NCBI GenBank assembly: GCA_964397755.1
Contig: CAYNJY010000003.1
Coordinates: 1-64,000, forward strand
Origin: CAYNJY01 sp964397755
GTDB taxonomy: Bacteria; Patescibacteriota; Microgenomatia; UBA10105; UBA927
Reading direction: 5' to 3'
Length of the DNA: 64,000 bases
In this document: piece after piece, positions 49,647 to 57,973 of the stretch
How the letters are laid out: each line of letters starts with the position of its first letter
Numbering within the stretch: the stretch's first letter is position 1
Position numbers and translations under genes: made by a program
The notes under the pieces: model-generated
What the model was told of the DNA's origin: nothing
Seen by the model: only the letters and a program-made list of their open reading frames with translations
Database searches by the model: none

Positions 49647-50624
49647 ATGGTTATCTCTCTTTCTCACCTGAAGAAGTACTACCAGATCCACAAAAAAGAG
49701 CCGGGGTTTGTGGGATCCGTAACATCTCTTTTTGCGAGAACGTACGAGACGGTCAAGGCAGTTGACGGAATATCATTTGACATTTCCGAAGGAGAACTTG
49801 TCGGGTTTATCGGTCCGAACGGCGCGGGGAAAACCACGACGCTCAAATGCCTTTCCGGACTTCTCTTTCCCACGAGCGGCAAGGTGTCGGTGTTAGGATT
49901 CACACCGTTTGAAAGAAAAAACGCGTACCTTAGGCAAATCGCCCTCGTCATGGGCCAGAAAAACCAGCTCTGGTGGGACCTACCGGCGCAGGAAACATTC
50001 TTGCTCAACAAAGAAATCTACGAGATCGACGATAGTGATTACAAAAAAACGCTCCACAAGCTGGTCGAACTTCTGGATGTAGAAGCACTTCTCAAAGTCC
50101 AAGTAAGGAAGCTCTCTCTCGGTGAGCGAATGAAAATGGAGCTCATCGCCGCCCTCATCCACGCACCGAGAGTATTATTTCTTGACGAACCAACAATCGG
50201 GCTTGACGTGGTTATGCAGAAGAAAATGCGGGATTTCATTAAAGCCTATAACGAACGATATCAATCGACGATCCTTCTCACCTCTCACTACATGGAGGAC
50301 GTCCGGCAGCTTGCCAAGCGGATCATTATCATTGATCGTGGAAAAATCATTTACGATGGCAAACTAGATAGTCTGGTCAAGAGATTTGCCAAACACAAAG
50401 TTCTTTCTGTTGTCCTTGACGAATATGTGACGCCGGATAAGCTCTCTGAGATCGGGGACCTTGTCGAGTATTCTTTTCCACGAGCAGTCATTAAGGTATC
50501 TCGGAGCGCCTCAAACGTTGCCGCGGCACAGCTCCTTCAGAAGTTCCCCGTCGATGACTTAAACATCGAAGAGCCGGACATCGAAGACATTATTAGAGAT
50601 GTCTTTACGAAAAACAAACCATGA
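49647..50624 (+). CDS. ABC transporter ATPase (ABC-2 type)
   Basis: 325 residues: Walker A GPNGAGKTTTLKC (about 65), Q-loop, signature LSLGERMKMELI, Walker B VLFLDEPTIGLD and the switch His in LLTSHYMED. It resembles NatA-like ATPases that pair with DUF990-family permeases. An extra about 80-residue C-terminal domain may be regulatory. ATG 49647 is chosen over a TTG at 49632. It starts a five-gene operon with four permeases. The substrate is unknown. Confidence 0.92.
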   Translation: MVISLSHLKKYYQIHKKEPGFVGSVTSLFARTYETVKAVDGISFDISEGELVGFIGPNGAGKTTTLKCLSGLLFPTSGKVSVLGFTPFERKNAYLRQIALVMGQKNQLWWDLPAQETFLLNKEIYEIDDSDYKKTLHKLVELLDVEALLKVQVRKLSLGERMKMELIAALIHAPRVLFLDEPTIGLDVVMQKKMRDFIKAYNERYQSTILLTSHYMEDVRQLAKRIIIIDRGKIIYDGKLDSLVKRFAKHKVLSVVLDEYVTPDKLSEIGDLVEYSFPRAVIKVSRSASNVAAAQLLQKFPVDDLNIEEPDIEDIIRDVFTKNKP

Positions 50625-50630
50625 CATTCT

Positions 50631-51428
50631 ATGAAGTATGTTAAGATTCTCTTCCTCCACTTCCAAGACGCGCTTGAGGATCGTTCCCGGTCTTTTGTCT
50701 GGTTTCTCCTAGCTCTCATCGATCCACTTCTGCTTCTTCTTTTCTGGCGGGGAGCGCTCGCCGCCAGCGGTGGCGACATTGGAGGATGGCAGCTTTCCTC
50801 GATTACCGCATACTACTTGCTCTTGACGATTGCCTCTTCGCTTCTGGTAGTTCATATTGAAGAAGTCGTCGCGTACTATGATATTTACCAGGGCTGGCTC
50901 GCCAATTACCTTCTTCGGCCTGTTTCGTATTTCTGGTATAAGCTTCTCCAAGAGTTGCCCTACAGGCTTCTACAAGGAACGATGGGGATTGGCGTATTCC
51001 TCATGATGTGGCTCGCGCTGGGAAATCTGCTCAATGTAGATGTTAGCACGGGTAATCTTGTGAGGAGTCTCATTATTGCTCTTCTTGCGTTTGGCATATC
51101 GTTTCTTCTCAAAATGGTGTTGGGGTTGTCGGCGCTTTGGACAACAGATTTTACCGGACTTGCACAACTTCTTGAGGTCACCTTTCTTCTTTTCGGTGGT
51201 TTTATTGTTCCACTTTCGTTGTTTCCAACTTGGTTAGAGAGGCTCGCATATTCTTTGCCGTTCCCGTACATTGTGTATTTTCCTGTCGTCAGTTTTCAAG
51301 GAAGACTAACGACCGTTGATTTCTATCGTGTTCTATGGGCACAACTTTTGTGGGCAGTAGTCCTGTTTTTGCTCTCTATGATTCTTTGGCGACGTGGGGT
51401 CCAGAAATTTACAGGAGTAGGTCTATGA
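50631..51428 (+). CDS. ABC-2 permease subunit 1 (DUF990-like)
   Basis: 265 residues, about six transmembrane helices, starting YVKILFLHFQDALEDRSRSFVWFLLALIDPLLLLL. The central QGWLANYLLRPVSYFWY motif resembles the NxLLRPxxYxxY region of DUF990/ABC2_membrane_6 proteins, as does the FGGFIVPLSLFP segment. It follows the ATPase after 6 bp and overlaps the next permease by 4 bp (ATGA). The two probably form a heterodimeric channel. Confidence 0.8.
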   Translation: MKYVKILFLHFQDALEDRSRSFVWFLLALIDPLLLLLFWRGALAASGGDIGGWQLSSITAYYLLLTIASSLLVVHIEEVVAYYDIYQGWLANYLLRPVSYFWYKLLQELPYRLLQGTMGIGVFLMMWLALGNLLNVDVSTGNLVRSLIIALLAFGISFLLKMVLGLSALWTTDFTGLAQLLEVTFLLFGGFIVPLSLFPTWLERLAYSLPFPYIVYFPVVSFQGRLTTVDFYRVLWAQLLWAVVLFLLSMILWRRGVQKFTGVGL

Positions 51429-52216
51429 TACGAACATACGTCGTTGTTTACCTGACGCTCCTGAAGTTGAATTTTTCTGCGCTCGTGGCCTATCGATCAA
51501 ATTTTGTTAATAACATTCTGTCAAGTGTGGCGTGGACAGCGTTCTCCCTCCTCTCCATTCTACTTCTGGTAGCACGGACACCGACAATTTACGGATGGAG
51601 ACGCGAAGAAGTCTTACTACTTACGGCTGGCTACAGTATCCTCATTGGCATATTTCATACTCTTTTTTCTCGCAACTTCGAGAGACTTTCTAAACTTGTT
51701 CATTTTGGACAGCTCGATAGCGTACTGGTGAAGCCCATAGATTCACAATTTTTGGTTAGCGTGTGGAACGTGAACTACACAACGCTCGTTCGCGTTCCGA
51801 TAGGCGTTATCTTTCTCGGCGTGTTGCTCAGCCGACTGGGCATAAACCCACACAATATGCATGTTCTCCTGTTTGCTTTCTACCTCACTGTCGGGCTGGT
51901 TTGCTTATATAGCTTATGGTTCTCTGTTCTGACAATAACCATTTGGTTTCCGAGGCTCAGTAACATTGTTGATTTTATGTACAGCGTATCATCTATTTCG
52001 CGTTTTCCCCGCGAAATGTTCCGGGAGTTCTCGGCGTACCTGTTTTATTTTCTGTTTCCACTCATGTTTATCATCGTTACGCCGGTGAAAAGCCTTCTCG
52101 GCCGGGTATCGGTTTTCGACGTTGCGGGACTGGTTGGATCAGCAGTCCTTCTTTTTAGTTTTTCGCGGTGGTTCTGGAAATTTGCCTTGCGCTATTACAC
52201 GAGTACGAGCAGCTGA
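51425..52216 (+). CDS. ABC-2 permease subunit 2
   Basis: 263 residues, about six membrane helices: YVVVYLTLLKLNFSALVAYRSNFVNN at the N-terminus, DSVLVKPIDSQFLVSVW centrally and FPLMFIIVTPVKSLLG near the end. This is the sister type to the subunit at 53040, which has the matching LVLVKPMNPLFRAL segment. The start overlaps the previous gene by 4 bp. An upstream in-frame start at 51335 would lie in the preceding gene and is unlikely. Confidence 0.8.
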   Translation: MIRTYVVVYLTLLKLNFSALVAYRSNFVNNILSSVAWTAFSLLSILLLVARTPTIYGWRREEVLLLTAGYSILIGIFHTLFSRNFERLSKLVHFGQLDSVLVKPIDSQFLVSVWNVNYTTLVRVPIGVIFLGVLLSRLGINPHNMHVLLFAFYLTVGLVCLYSLWFSVLTITIWFPRLSNIVDFMYSVSSISRFPREMFREFSAYLFYFLFPLMFIIVTPVKSLLGRVSVFDVAGLVGSAVLLFSFSRWFWKFALRYYTSTSS

Positions 52217-52227
52217 CCCCGATCAGT

Positions 52228-53022
52228 ATGAAACTTTATCTAAGGATCATGAAGAACACCATCTCCGAATACATGACCTATCGCCTCAATTTCGTCCTGT
52301 GGCGGGCGCGGATGGTGATGCAACTTCTGGTCACGTACTTTCTCTGGTGGGCGATCTTTACTGACCGACAGGAGTTATTCGGCTACAGTCAATCGAGGAT
52401 GTTGACGTATGTATTGTTGAGTTCAGTGGTGCGGACTGTTGTTCTGGGCACCACGACGATGGAAATCGGCGGGCTTATCAACCGCGGTAATCTTTCAAAC
52501 TTCCTCATTCGGCCACTGCGTTTTTTCCGTTACTATATGGCGCGCGATGCCGCAGACAAAGCCTTAAACGTTGTATGTTCTTTTGGGGAGATTACCGTGA
52601 TGATCGTTTTGCTTCGTCCCCAGGTATTTGTGCAGACCAACCCATCGGCTATCGCACTGAGCGCCATCGCATTGATGATTGGTACGGTTTTGTATTTTTA
52701 TTTCAGCCTGCTTTTAGAATTTTTAGGGTTTTGGACGCCGGATAACTGGGCGCCGCGGTTTCTTTCCTTCGTCATCATGGATTTCTTTGCCGGGGGTCTG
52801 TTTCCGCTGGACATTCTGCCCCAACCGCTCTTTCTCCTTAGCCAGACTCTTCCCTTCGCGTACTTCATCTACTTCCCGATCAAGGTGTATTTAGGGCAGT
52901 TGTCGTACGCTTTCGTGATTCAAGGTTTGCTGGTCGGCTTGCTGTGGGTGGTAGGCCTTTGGTATCTGGCGCAGGTGGTGTGGAAGAAGGGACTACGCGT
53001 GTACACCGCTGAAGGCCGTTAG
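52228..53022 (+). CDS. ABC-2 permease subunit 3 (DUF990-like)
   Basis: 264 residues with six likely helices and the NLSNFLIRPLRFFRYYM motif, equivalent to NYLLRPVSYFWY of the subunit at 50631, and FFAGGLFPLDILP matching FGGFIVPLSLFP. It is therefore a second copy of that subunit type. ATG 52228 (MKLYLRIMKNTISEY) is chosen; the frame is open upstream inside the previous gene. It forms the second permease pair with the gene at 53040. Confidence 0.8.
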   Translation: MKLYLRIMKNTISEYMTYRLNFVLWRARMVMQLLVTYFLWWAIFTDRQELFGYSQSRMLTYVLLSSVVRTVVLGTTTMEIGGLINRGNLSNFLIRPLRFFRYYMARDAADKALNVVCSFGEITVMIVLLRPQVFVQTNPSAIALSAIALMIGTVLYFYFSLLLEFLGFWTPDNWAPRFLSFVIMDFFAGGLFPLDILPQPLFLLSQTLPFAYFIYFPIKVYLGQLSYAFVIQGLLVGLLWVVGLWYLAQVVWKKGLRVYTAEGR

Positions 53023-53039
53023 AAAGTCCTGTCTTATCT

Positions 53040-53831
53040 ATGAAAGTTCTGCGACGATATTTTGGGCTCTGGCTCAAGTTGACGATCAATTCGTTTTTGA
53101 CGACGCTCACCTCTCGTTTGAGCGCCGGGATTTTCCTTACTGGGAAGCTCCTCCGCTTTGTTTTTTTCGTTGTGTTTCTGTTGGCTCTTTTTACCAAAAC
53201 ACCAAGCCTTGCTAACTACACGATCACTCAGGCGCTCTTCTTTTTCCTCACCTTCAACCTGATTGATACCATTACTCAGTTGTTTTTCCGCGAGGCCTAC
53301 CGCTTTCGCCAGCTAGTGGTTTCGGGTGATTTTGATCTGGTGCTGGTCAAGCCGATGAATCCGTTGTTTCGCGCCCTTGCCGGTGGAGCCGACCCACTGG
53401 ATTTGCTGATGTTGGTGCCGTTTGTAGGATTGCTGGGGTATCTCACCAGCACCTTGAATAGCTTGAGCATCGTACGTATCACGCTCTACCTGTTGCTGGT
53501 GTTCAATGGACTCCTGATTGCCACCGGGTTCCACATTCTGGTGTTGGCCTTGGCGGTGGTGACCACCGAGATTGACCACGCCATTATGATCTACCGCGAC
53601 CTGACCAGCATGGGCAGAGTTCCCGTGGATATCTACCGAGAGCCGCTGAAGAGCCTCATCACATTCGTCATACCCGTTGGCATCATGATGACGTTTCCCG
53701 CTAAAGCGCTGATGGGCTTACTGACGCCGTTTTATCAAGGCGTTGCACTACTTTTCGGTGTATTCTTTTTTACCATCTGCCTTCGTGTGTGGCGAAGGGC
53801 AATTCGTTCGTACGCGTCTGCCTCGTCCTAG
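53040..53831 (+). CDS. ABC-2 permease subunit 4
   Basis: 263 residues with about six helices. DLVLVKPMNPLFRAL matches SVLVKPIDSQFLV of the subunit at 51425, and the ends IRSYASASS and LRYYTSTSS are alike, so the two descend from one gene. The ATG follows TCT. It ends the five-gene transporter operon; a promoter for the next gene follows at once. Confidence 0.8.
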   Translation: MKVLRRYFGLWLKLTINSFLTTLTSRLSAGIFLTGKLLRFVFFVVFLLALFTKTPSLANYTITQALFFFLTFNLIDTITQLFFREAYRFRQLVVSGDFDLVLVKPMNPLFRALAGGADPLDLLMLVPFVGLLGYLTSTLNSLSIVRITLYLLLVFNGLLIATGFHILVLALAVVTTEIDHAIMIYRDLTSMGRVPVDIYREPLKSLITFVIPVGIMMTFPAKALMGLLTPFYQGVALLFGVFFFTICLRVWRRAIRSYASASS

Positions 53832-53836
53832 GGCGC

Positions 53837-53865
53837 TTGCCAATCTTTTCTCCCTGTGATATTGT
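53837..53865 (+). promoter_or_regulatory. Promoter of the LytR_C protein gene
   Basis: TTGCCA (53837-53842), a 17-bp spacer and TATTGT (53860-53865); ATG at 53876 with TAGGAG before it. The predicted leader is only a few nucleotides. Confidence 0.5.
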
Positions 53866-53875
53866 TTAGGAGCAC

Positions 53876-54721
53876 ATGGCAACAAAGCGTTCGTCAAAGA
53901 AAAAAGTCGATGCGTCTATAACCGCGGTTGCGGATGCTTCAGGCCCGGGAGATTCAAGCGAGGCAGTTCGACAGGTTGTCGAGGTTGTTAGTGAAGGAGA
54001 GCTTTCTACCGCAGCAGAAGATACCATCGAAACGATTAAAAAAGATGCGAAGGAGATTGAAGAGGCAGCAGAACAGCTCGAAGAAGAAGTTCTGAAGGGG
54101 AGTGAAGGGGAGCAGGTTGCCTCAAAGGGAGCTGAACCATTTCGAGATGAAAATGACGTATCGCTGCCTCCGGCTGAGGGGCAAGAGGATCGTAAGAAGG
54201 AGATGGTGGAAGAGCTGTTTCAGAAGAAGCCACAGGTCGGCCCGGACATATCTATGCACCGGGCGGAGAATGCGCTTCCTTTGTGGCTCTGGGCAGTCAT
54301 AGTACTGGGTATTGCGCTCCTTGTGGGAAGTGTCCTCGTTGGAACGTTTCGTGGCGGGCTCAAGGTGTCGCTTTTTGCAAAGCCGACTCCCACGCCTACA
54401 CCTGCTTCGATACCCACACCCGCGCCGGTTGCGGTCAACCGTGAAGACCTCACCCTCGAGGTCACTAACGGTGGCGGCACTCCCGGCGCTGCGTCAAAGA
54501 TGAAAAAGTTTCTTGAGGGCAAAGGGTACAACGTCGGTGCGTTAGGAAACGCAGACGAGTACACGTTTGAAAAGACAGAGATTCACGTCAAAACAAGTAA
54601 AGCCGGAGCGCTGTCTCTCCTTGAGGAAGACCTCAAGGATTCGTATACCCTCGGGAGTGGTAGCGCTGACCTCTCCGAAGATTCCTCCTACGACGGCCGC
54701 GTGATTGTGGGGAAAGAGTAA
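53876..54721 (+). CDS. Single-pass membrane protein with LytR_C domain
   Basis: 281 residues. A long acidic cytosolic N-terminal part (about 1-135, glutamate-rich and likely coiled) is followed by one transmembrane helix (about 140-162, LWAVIVLGIALLVGSVLV), a Thr/Pro linker (PTPTPTPASIPTPAP) and a C-terminal LytR_C-type domain (DLTLEVTNGGGTPGAASKMKKFLEGKGYNV). LytR_C domains occur in LCP cell-wall ligases and alone in CPR surface proteins; there is no LCP catalytic domain here. Probably an envelope protein of unknown role. Confidence 0.75.
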   Translation: MATKRSSKKKVDASITAVADASGPGDSSEAVRQVVEVVSEGELSTAAEDTIETIKKDAKEIEEAAEQLEEEVLKGSEGEQVASKGAEPFRDENDVSLPPAEGQEDRKKEMVEELFQKKPQVGPDISMHRAENALPLWLWAVIVLGIALLVGSVLVGTFRGGLKVSLFAKPTPTPTPASIPTPAPVAVNREDLTLEVTNGGGTPGAASKMKKFLEGKGYNVGALGNADEYTFEKTEIHVKTSKAGALSLLEEDLKDSYTLGSGSADLSEDSSYDGRVIVGKE

Positions 54722-54728
54722 TCCGTGC

Positions 54729-55478
54729 ATGAAGTATAAGGTCTTATTTCTTGACCTTGATGGCACCACGATTCCAAATCGGCCAGACGGCATGCCCAGC
54801 GCTCGAGTCGCTGAGGCTATCCACAAAGCCAAAACGCGCATTTTGGTATGCGTGGCCTCGAGCCGACCACTGTGTATCGCCAAACACATCTTGGATCAGT
54901 TAGATATTCGTGGGCTCTGCGTTCTTAACGATGCTACCCAGATTTATGATCCGGTGCGAAAGAAAATTCTCCAAACTATTTTTATTGATGCCGACAAGAT
55001 CTCTCGGATTGTGGCAGTGGTTGAGAAACTTAGGCTCAAACCGATGGTGAATAATGGCCGCGCTGAATGGCAATACAAAACCAGTCTAAAGCTAGACCGA
55101 GTGTGTTCGATGTACGTAGGTTCAGTGAAGCCGCCTCTTGCCGAAAGACTCGTCGAAGAGCTTACGAAAATACCCAATATCGCCGTTCATAAAATGCCAT
55201 CATGGACAGCCGGGGAGCTGAGTGTCAGTGTAAGTCACGCCAGTGCGACCAAGCTTCACGGGGTCATGACGGTGGCAGAAAAGCTCAACGTAGATCCTAA
55301 AGAGATGATCGGCGTCGGTGACGGATACAATGACTTTCCGCTCCTTATGGCCTGCGGGCTCAAAATCGCCATGGGCAACGCCGTGCCGGAGCTCAAAGCA
55401 GTCGCCGACTTTATCGCGCCAACGGTTGAAGAAGATGGGGTAGCCACGGTTATTGAAAAATTCATCCTGAACTATTGA
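54729..55478 (+). CDS. HAD-superfamily hydrolase (Cof type)
   Basis: 249 residues of a phosphatase-type HAD enzyme: motif I FLDLDGTTIPN (nucleophile Asp and acid/base Asp), motif II VASSR, a C2 cap insertion and motif IV GVGDGYNDFPLL, then AMGNAVPELKAVADFI. The Cof/IIB group acts on sugar phosphates or phosphorylated cofactors; the exact substrate cannot be read. It starts 7 bp after the LytR_C gene and is probably in one operon with it. Confidence 0.88.
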   Translation: MKYKVLFLDLDGTTIPNRPDGMPSARVAEAIHKAKTRILVCVASSRPLCIAKHILDQLDIRGLCVLNDATQIYDPVRKKILQTIFIDADKISRIVAVVEKLRLKPMVNNGRAEWQYKTSLKLDRVCSMYVGSVKPPLAERLVEELTKIPNIAVHKMPSWTAGELSVSVSHASATKLHGVMTVAEKLNVDPKEMIGVGDGYNDFPLLMACGLKIAMGNAVPELKAVADFIAPTVEEDGVATVIEKFILNY

Positions 55479-55499
55479 CAGAGATTCACGTGCTACGAT

Positions 55500-55525
55500 G
55501 GTATCATGTTCTAGAACACGATACC
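55500..55525. promoter_or_regulatory. Near-perfect 26-bp palindrome after the HAD gene
   Basis: GGTATC, then TGTTCTAGAACA in the centre, then GATACC; symmetric at 24 of 26 positions. TTGACA lies about 25 bp upstream. No T tract follows, so it looks more like an operator than a terminator. Confidence 0.45.
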
Positions 55526-55549
55526 ACGACCCTGATACTATCGACACTC

Positions 55550-55578
55550 TTCTTATTCGTTTCTACTCCTGCTAAAAT
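55550..55578 (+). promoter_or_regulatory. Possible promoter upstream of miaB
   Basis: TTCTTA (55550-55555), a 17-bp spacer and TAAAAT (55573-55578). The predicted start near 55585 precedes a 48-codon ORF and then miaB. Confidence 0.45.
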
Positions 55579-55588
55579 ATAGCCCGTC

Positions 55589-55735
55589 ATGAAATACTTC
55601 ATTAAAACATTCGGCCGCGCCCTCCTCCGCTCGAATTCGCCTCGAGGGTTACGTCCTCGCAGTCGAACGCTCGTTCCGGCGGACTCCGCTATACAATTAT
55701 TAGTAAAGTTTTCTTGTTTGAAATATAGGCTATGA
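55589..55735 (+). CDS. Possible small ORF (48 aa) in the miaB leader
   Basis: An open frame, MKYFIKTFGRALLRS..., that ends in TGA overlapping the miaB start (ATGA). Its middle is a repeat-like G+C-rich segment (55617-55692), so it may be chance coding across a repeat rather than a gene. The tight stop-start overlap is the only argument for translation. Confidence 0.25.
   Translation: MKYFIKTFGRALLRSNSPRGLRPRSRTLVPADSAIQLLVKFSCLKYRL
55617..55692 (+). repeat. Dispersed repeat in the miaB leader
   Basis: A G+C-rich stretch containing CGCTCGAATTCGCCTCGAGGG and ending GTTCCGGCGGACTCCGCT. I recognise this style of sequence from CPR intergenic regions; no second copy is seen in the window. Confidence 0.35.
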
Positions 55736-56949
55736 GATACCACATTGTTACTTTCGGCTGCGCGGCCAATGAAGCCGATAGCGAGCGCGTTGCCTCGTAC
55801 TATCAAGCTCGCGGCTACACGCCGGCGCGGACCATGAGGGAGGCAGATGACATAGTTATCAATACCTGTATGATCCGGCAGTCGGCCGAGCATCGGGTCT
55901 ACGGCCTAGTCCACAATCTGAGCGAAGAGAAACGGAAAGGCAGGCGAGTCAAGATTGTTGTCACCGGCTGCATGGTCGGGATGGCGCTGCGCGAAAAAAG
56001 CGGCAGAATGCTCACTCTCCTTAAAAAGCGCATGCCGGCTGTTGACGAGTTTCTGCCGATTGAGGAGGTAGGCTTTGATTTTGCGCCTGTCCGGACCAAA
56101 CCACATCACGCTTGGGTTCCGATCACCAATGGCTGTAATAATTTTTGTACGTTTTGTGTCGTGCCGTTTACACGCGGAAGAGAGGTGAGCCGGCCATTTG
56201 AAGACATTCTCCTTGAGTGCCACCAGCTTGTGCAGCAGGGCTATACGCATGTCACCTTGGTCGGTCAGAACGTGAACTCCTACGGCGCGGATGTATTGCT
56301 TGGGGAGAAAAACGTTCATGTGCTGCGAGATCTCGATGATAAAACGTATTTCAGTAAACCCAAACGAGAAGACGGAGTCACATTTACCTATAACGGCAAG
56401 ACCATACTACCGACGTATGTCAAACATTTGGGAAGACTCCGGATACCGACGTTGTTTCCGTATGTACTCGAAGAGATCTGTAAGATTGACGGGTTGGAAC
56501 TCGTCGATTTTATCTCCAGCAATCCATGGGACTTTTCTGATGAGCTTATAGACGCGATCGCGAACAACTCCAAAATTTCCCGACACCTCCATTTGCCGGT
56601 ACAGTCGGGGGATAACGAGGTCTTGCGGCGGATGAACCGATGGTATACGCGAGAGGAATACCTTGCGCTCATTGGTAAGATTCGAGCTCGGATTCCGGGA
56701 ATAACCATATCAACCGATATCATTGTCGGGTTTTGCGGTGAGACCGACGCGCAATTTAGAAATACCGTAGATTTAGCCAAACACGTCGGCTTCACGAAAG
56801 CCTACATCGCCATGTACTCCGACCGCCCCATGACCGCGGCCCACAAAGTTTACACCGATGACGTGCCGCACGCAGAGAAAAAACGCCGTTGGTGTTTTCT
56901 TGAAAACTTTATCAATAAAACAAATCTTCAGAAAGGCACATACCGCTAA
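55732..56949 (+). CDS. miaB: tRNA methylthiotransferase MiaB-like, lacking the TRAM domain
   Basis: A radical-SAM enzyme that adds methylthio to i6A37 of tRNA. 405 residues: the N-terminal cluster cysteines are in TFGCAANEAD, INTCMIRQSAEH and VTGCMVG; the radical-SAM triad is CNNFCTFC. SADVLLG... marks an insertion of about 40 residues in the core. The protein stops near the point where a C-terminal TRAM domain normally begins, so it is about 40-60 residues short. miaA, which supplies the i6A substrate, lies 37 bp downstream, supporting MiaB over MtaB/RimO. Confidence 0.87.
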   Translation: MRYHIVTFGCAANEADSERVASYYQARGYTPARTMREADDIVINTCMIRQSAEHRVYGLVHNLSEEKRKGRRVKIVVTGCMVGMALREKSGRMLTLLKKRMPAVDEFLPIEEVGFDFAPVRTKPHHAWVPITNGCNNFCTFCVVPFTRGREVSRPFEDILLECHQLVQQGYTHVTLVGQNVNSYGADVLLGEKNVHVLRDLDDKTYFSKPKREDGVTFTYNGKTILPTYVKHLGRLRIPTLFPYVLEEICKIDGLELVDFISSNPWDFSDELIDAIANNSKISRHLHLPVQSGDNEVLRRMNRWYTREEYLALIGKIRARIPGITISTDIIVGFCGETDAQFRNTVDLAKHVGFTKAYIAMYSDRPMTAAHKVYTDDVPHAEKKRRWCFLENFINKTNLQKGTYR

Positions 56950-56986
56950 GGAGACGCGCACATCATGTGAAGTGTTGACGAAGAGT

Positions 56987-57967
56987 ATGGAGAAGCTTCT
57001 TATCATCTGCGGTCTGACTGCGACCGGCAAAACCAGCCTCGGGATAGCGCTTGCGAAACGGTTCAACGGAGAGATTGTCAGCGCCGACTCACGGCAAGTA
57101 TACCGCACGCTTGACATTATAAGCGGAAAAGAGCTTCCGAAGGGCAGTAGGGGGCAGGTATCAGGTATTACGCTCACGATACGGAAGAAAGAATATCGAT
57201 TAGGTATCCATACCATTGATACGGTTCCTGTTTGGCTCTACGATGTGGTTGAACCTCATGAGTCTTTTAGCGTCGCGCAGTATAAGAAACTTGCCGCTCG
57301 GGCAATTGCGGACATTCGTACGCGGGGAAAGCTTCCAATTGTTGTGGGCGGAACGGGGCTGTACATCCGCGGTATCGCCGCACCGTTTGATACGATTGAC
57401 ATTCCGCAAAACGAAAAGTTGAGAAGACGGCTTTCTTCTGTGCGTACCCCCGGACTTCAACGGGAACTTCAGAGAACTGACACCCGAAAGTGGGAGTCGA
57501 TGAAGGTATCCGACCGGGCAAATCCGCGCAGGCTGATTCGCGCGATAGAAGTTGGCCTCTGGCGGCAGGAACACACCGGCGAACAAAAACGGCAACAGCA
57601 ACCACTGGTGGACGTCCTGTGGGTTGGCCTTCGGGAGCCGATGGCCATGCTCACTCTAAAGATCAGCGCACGCGTTCGTTCGCGGTGGCATAGCGGAGCA
57701 GTCGAGGAGGCGAGAAGCATTCTTCGCCACGTGGGATCCCCCCTGCTTCAGTCTGCGACAGCGCTTGGGATCGACCCTCTCAGAAAGTATCTCGCCGGTC
57801 AACTCACCGAGGAACAAGCGAGTGAAGCATGGGTAAAGGAGGAAGTGAGGTACGCGAAGCGGCAAATGACATGGTTTCGGAAAGAGGAGAGGATCCGCTG
57901 GTATGATACGAGGGAGAAGGACTTTGTGAAGGGTATCGAACAAGTTGTAAGAGAATGGTATACTTAG
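56987..57967 (+). CDS. miaA: tRNA dimethylallyltransferase
   Basis: Prenylates A37 of tRNAs that read UNN codons, giving i6A. 326 residues: P-loop ICGLTATGKTSLGIALA, SADSRQVYRTLDIISGK, VGGTGLYIRGI and the C-terminal KRQMTWFRKEERIRWYD. The frame is open upstream, but MEKLLIICG at 56987 is the usual N-terminus. It lies directly after miaB, so one transcript would carry both steps of ms2i6A formation. Confidence 0.95.
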   Translation: MEKLLIICGLTATGKTSLGIALAKRFNGEIVSADSRQVYRTLDIISGKELPKGSRGQVSGITLTIRKKEYRLGIHTIDTVPVWLYDVVEPHESFSVAQYKKLAARAIADIRTRGKLPIVVGGTGLYIRGIAAPFDTIDIPQNEKLRRRLSSVRTPGLQRELQRTDTRKWESMKVSDRANPRRLIRAIEVGLWRQEHTGEQKRQQQPLVDVLWVGLREPMAMLTLKISARVRSRWHSGAVEEARSILRHVGSPLLQSATALGIDPLRKYLAGQLTEEQASEAWVKEEVRYAKRQMTWFRKEERIRWYDTREKDFVKGIEQVVREWYT

Positions 57968-57973
57968 TCTACC

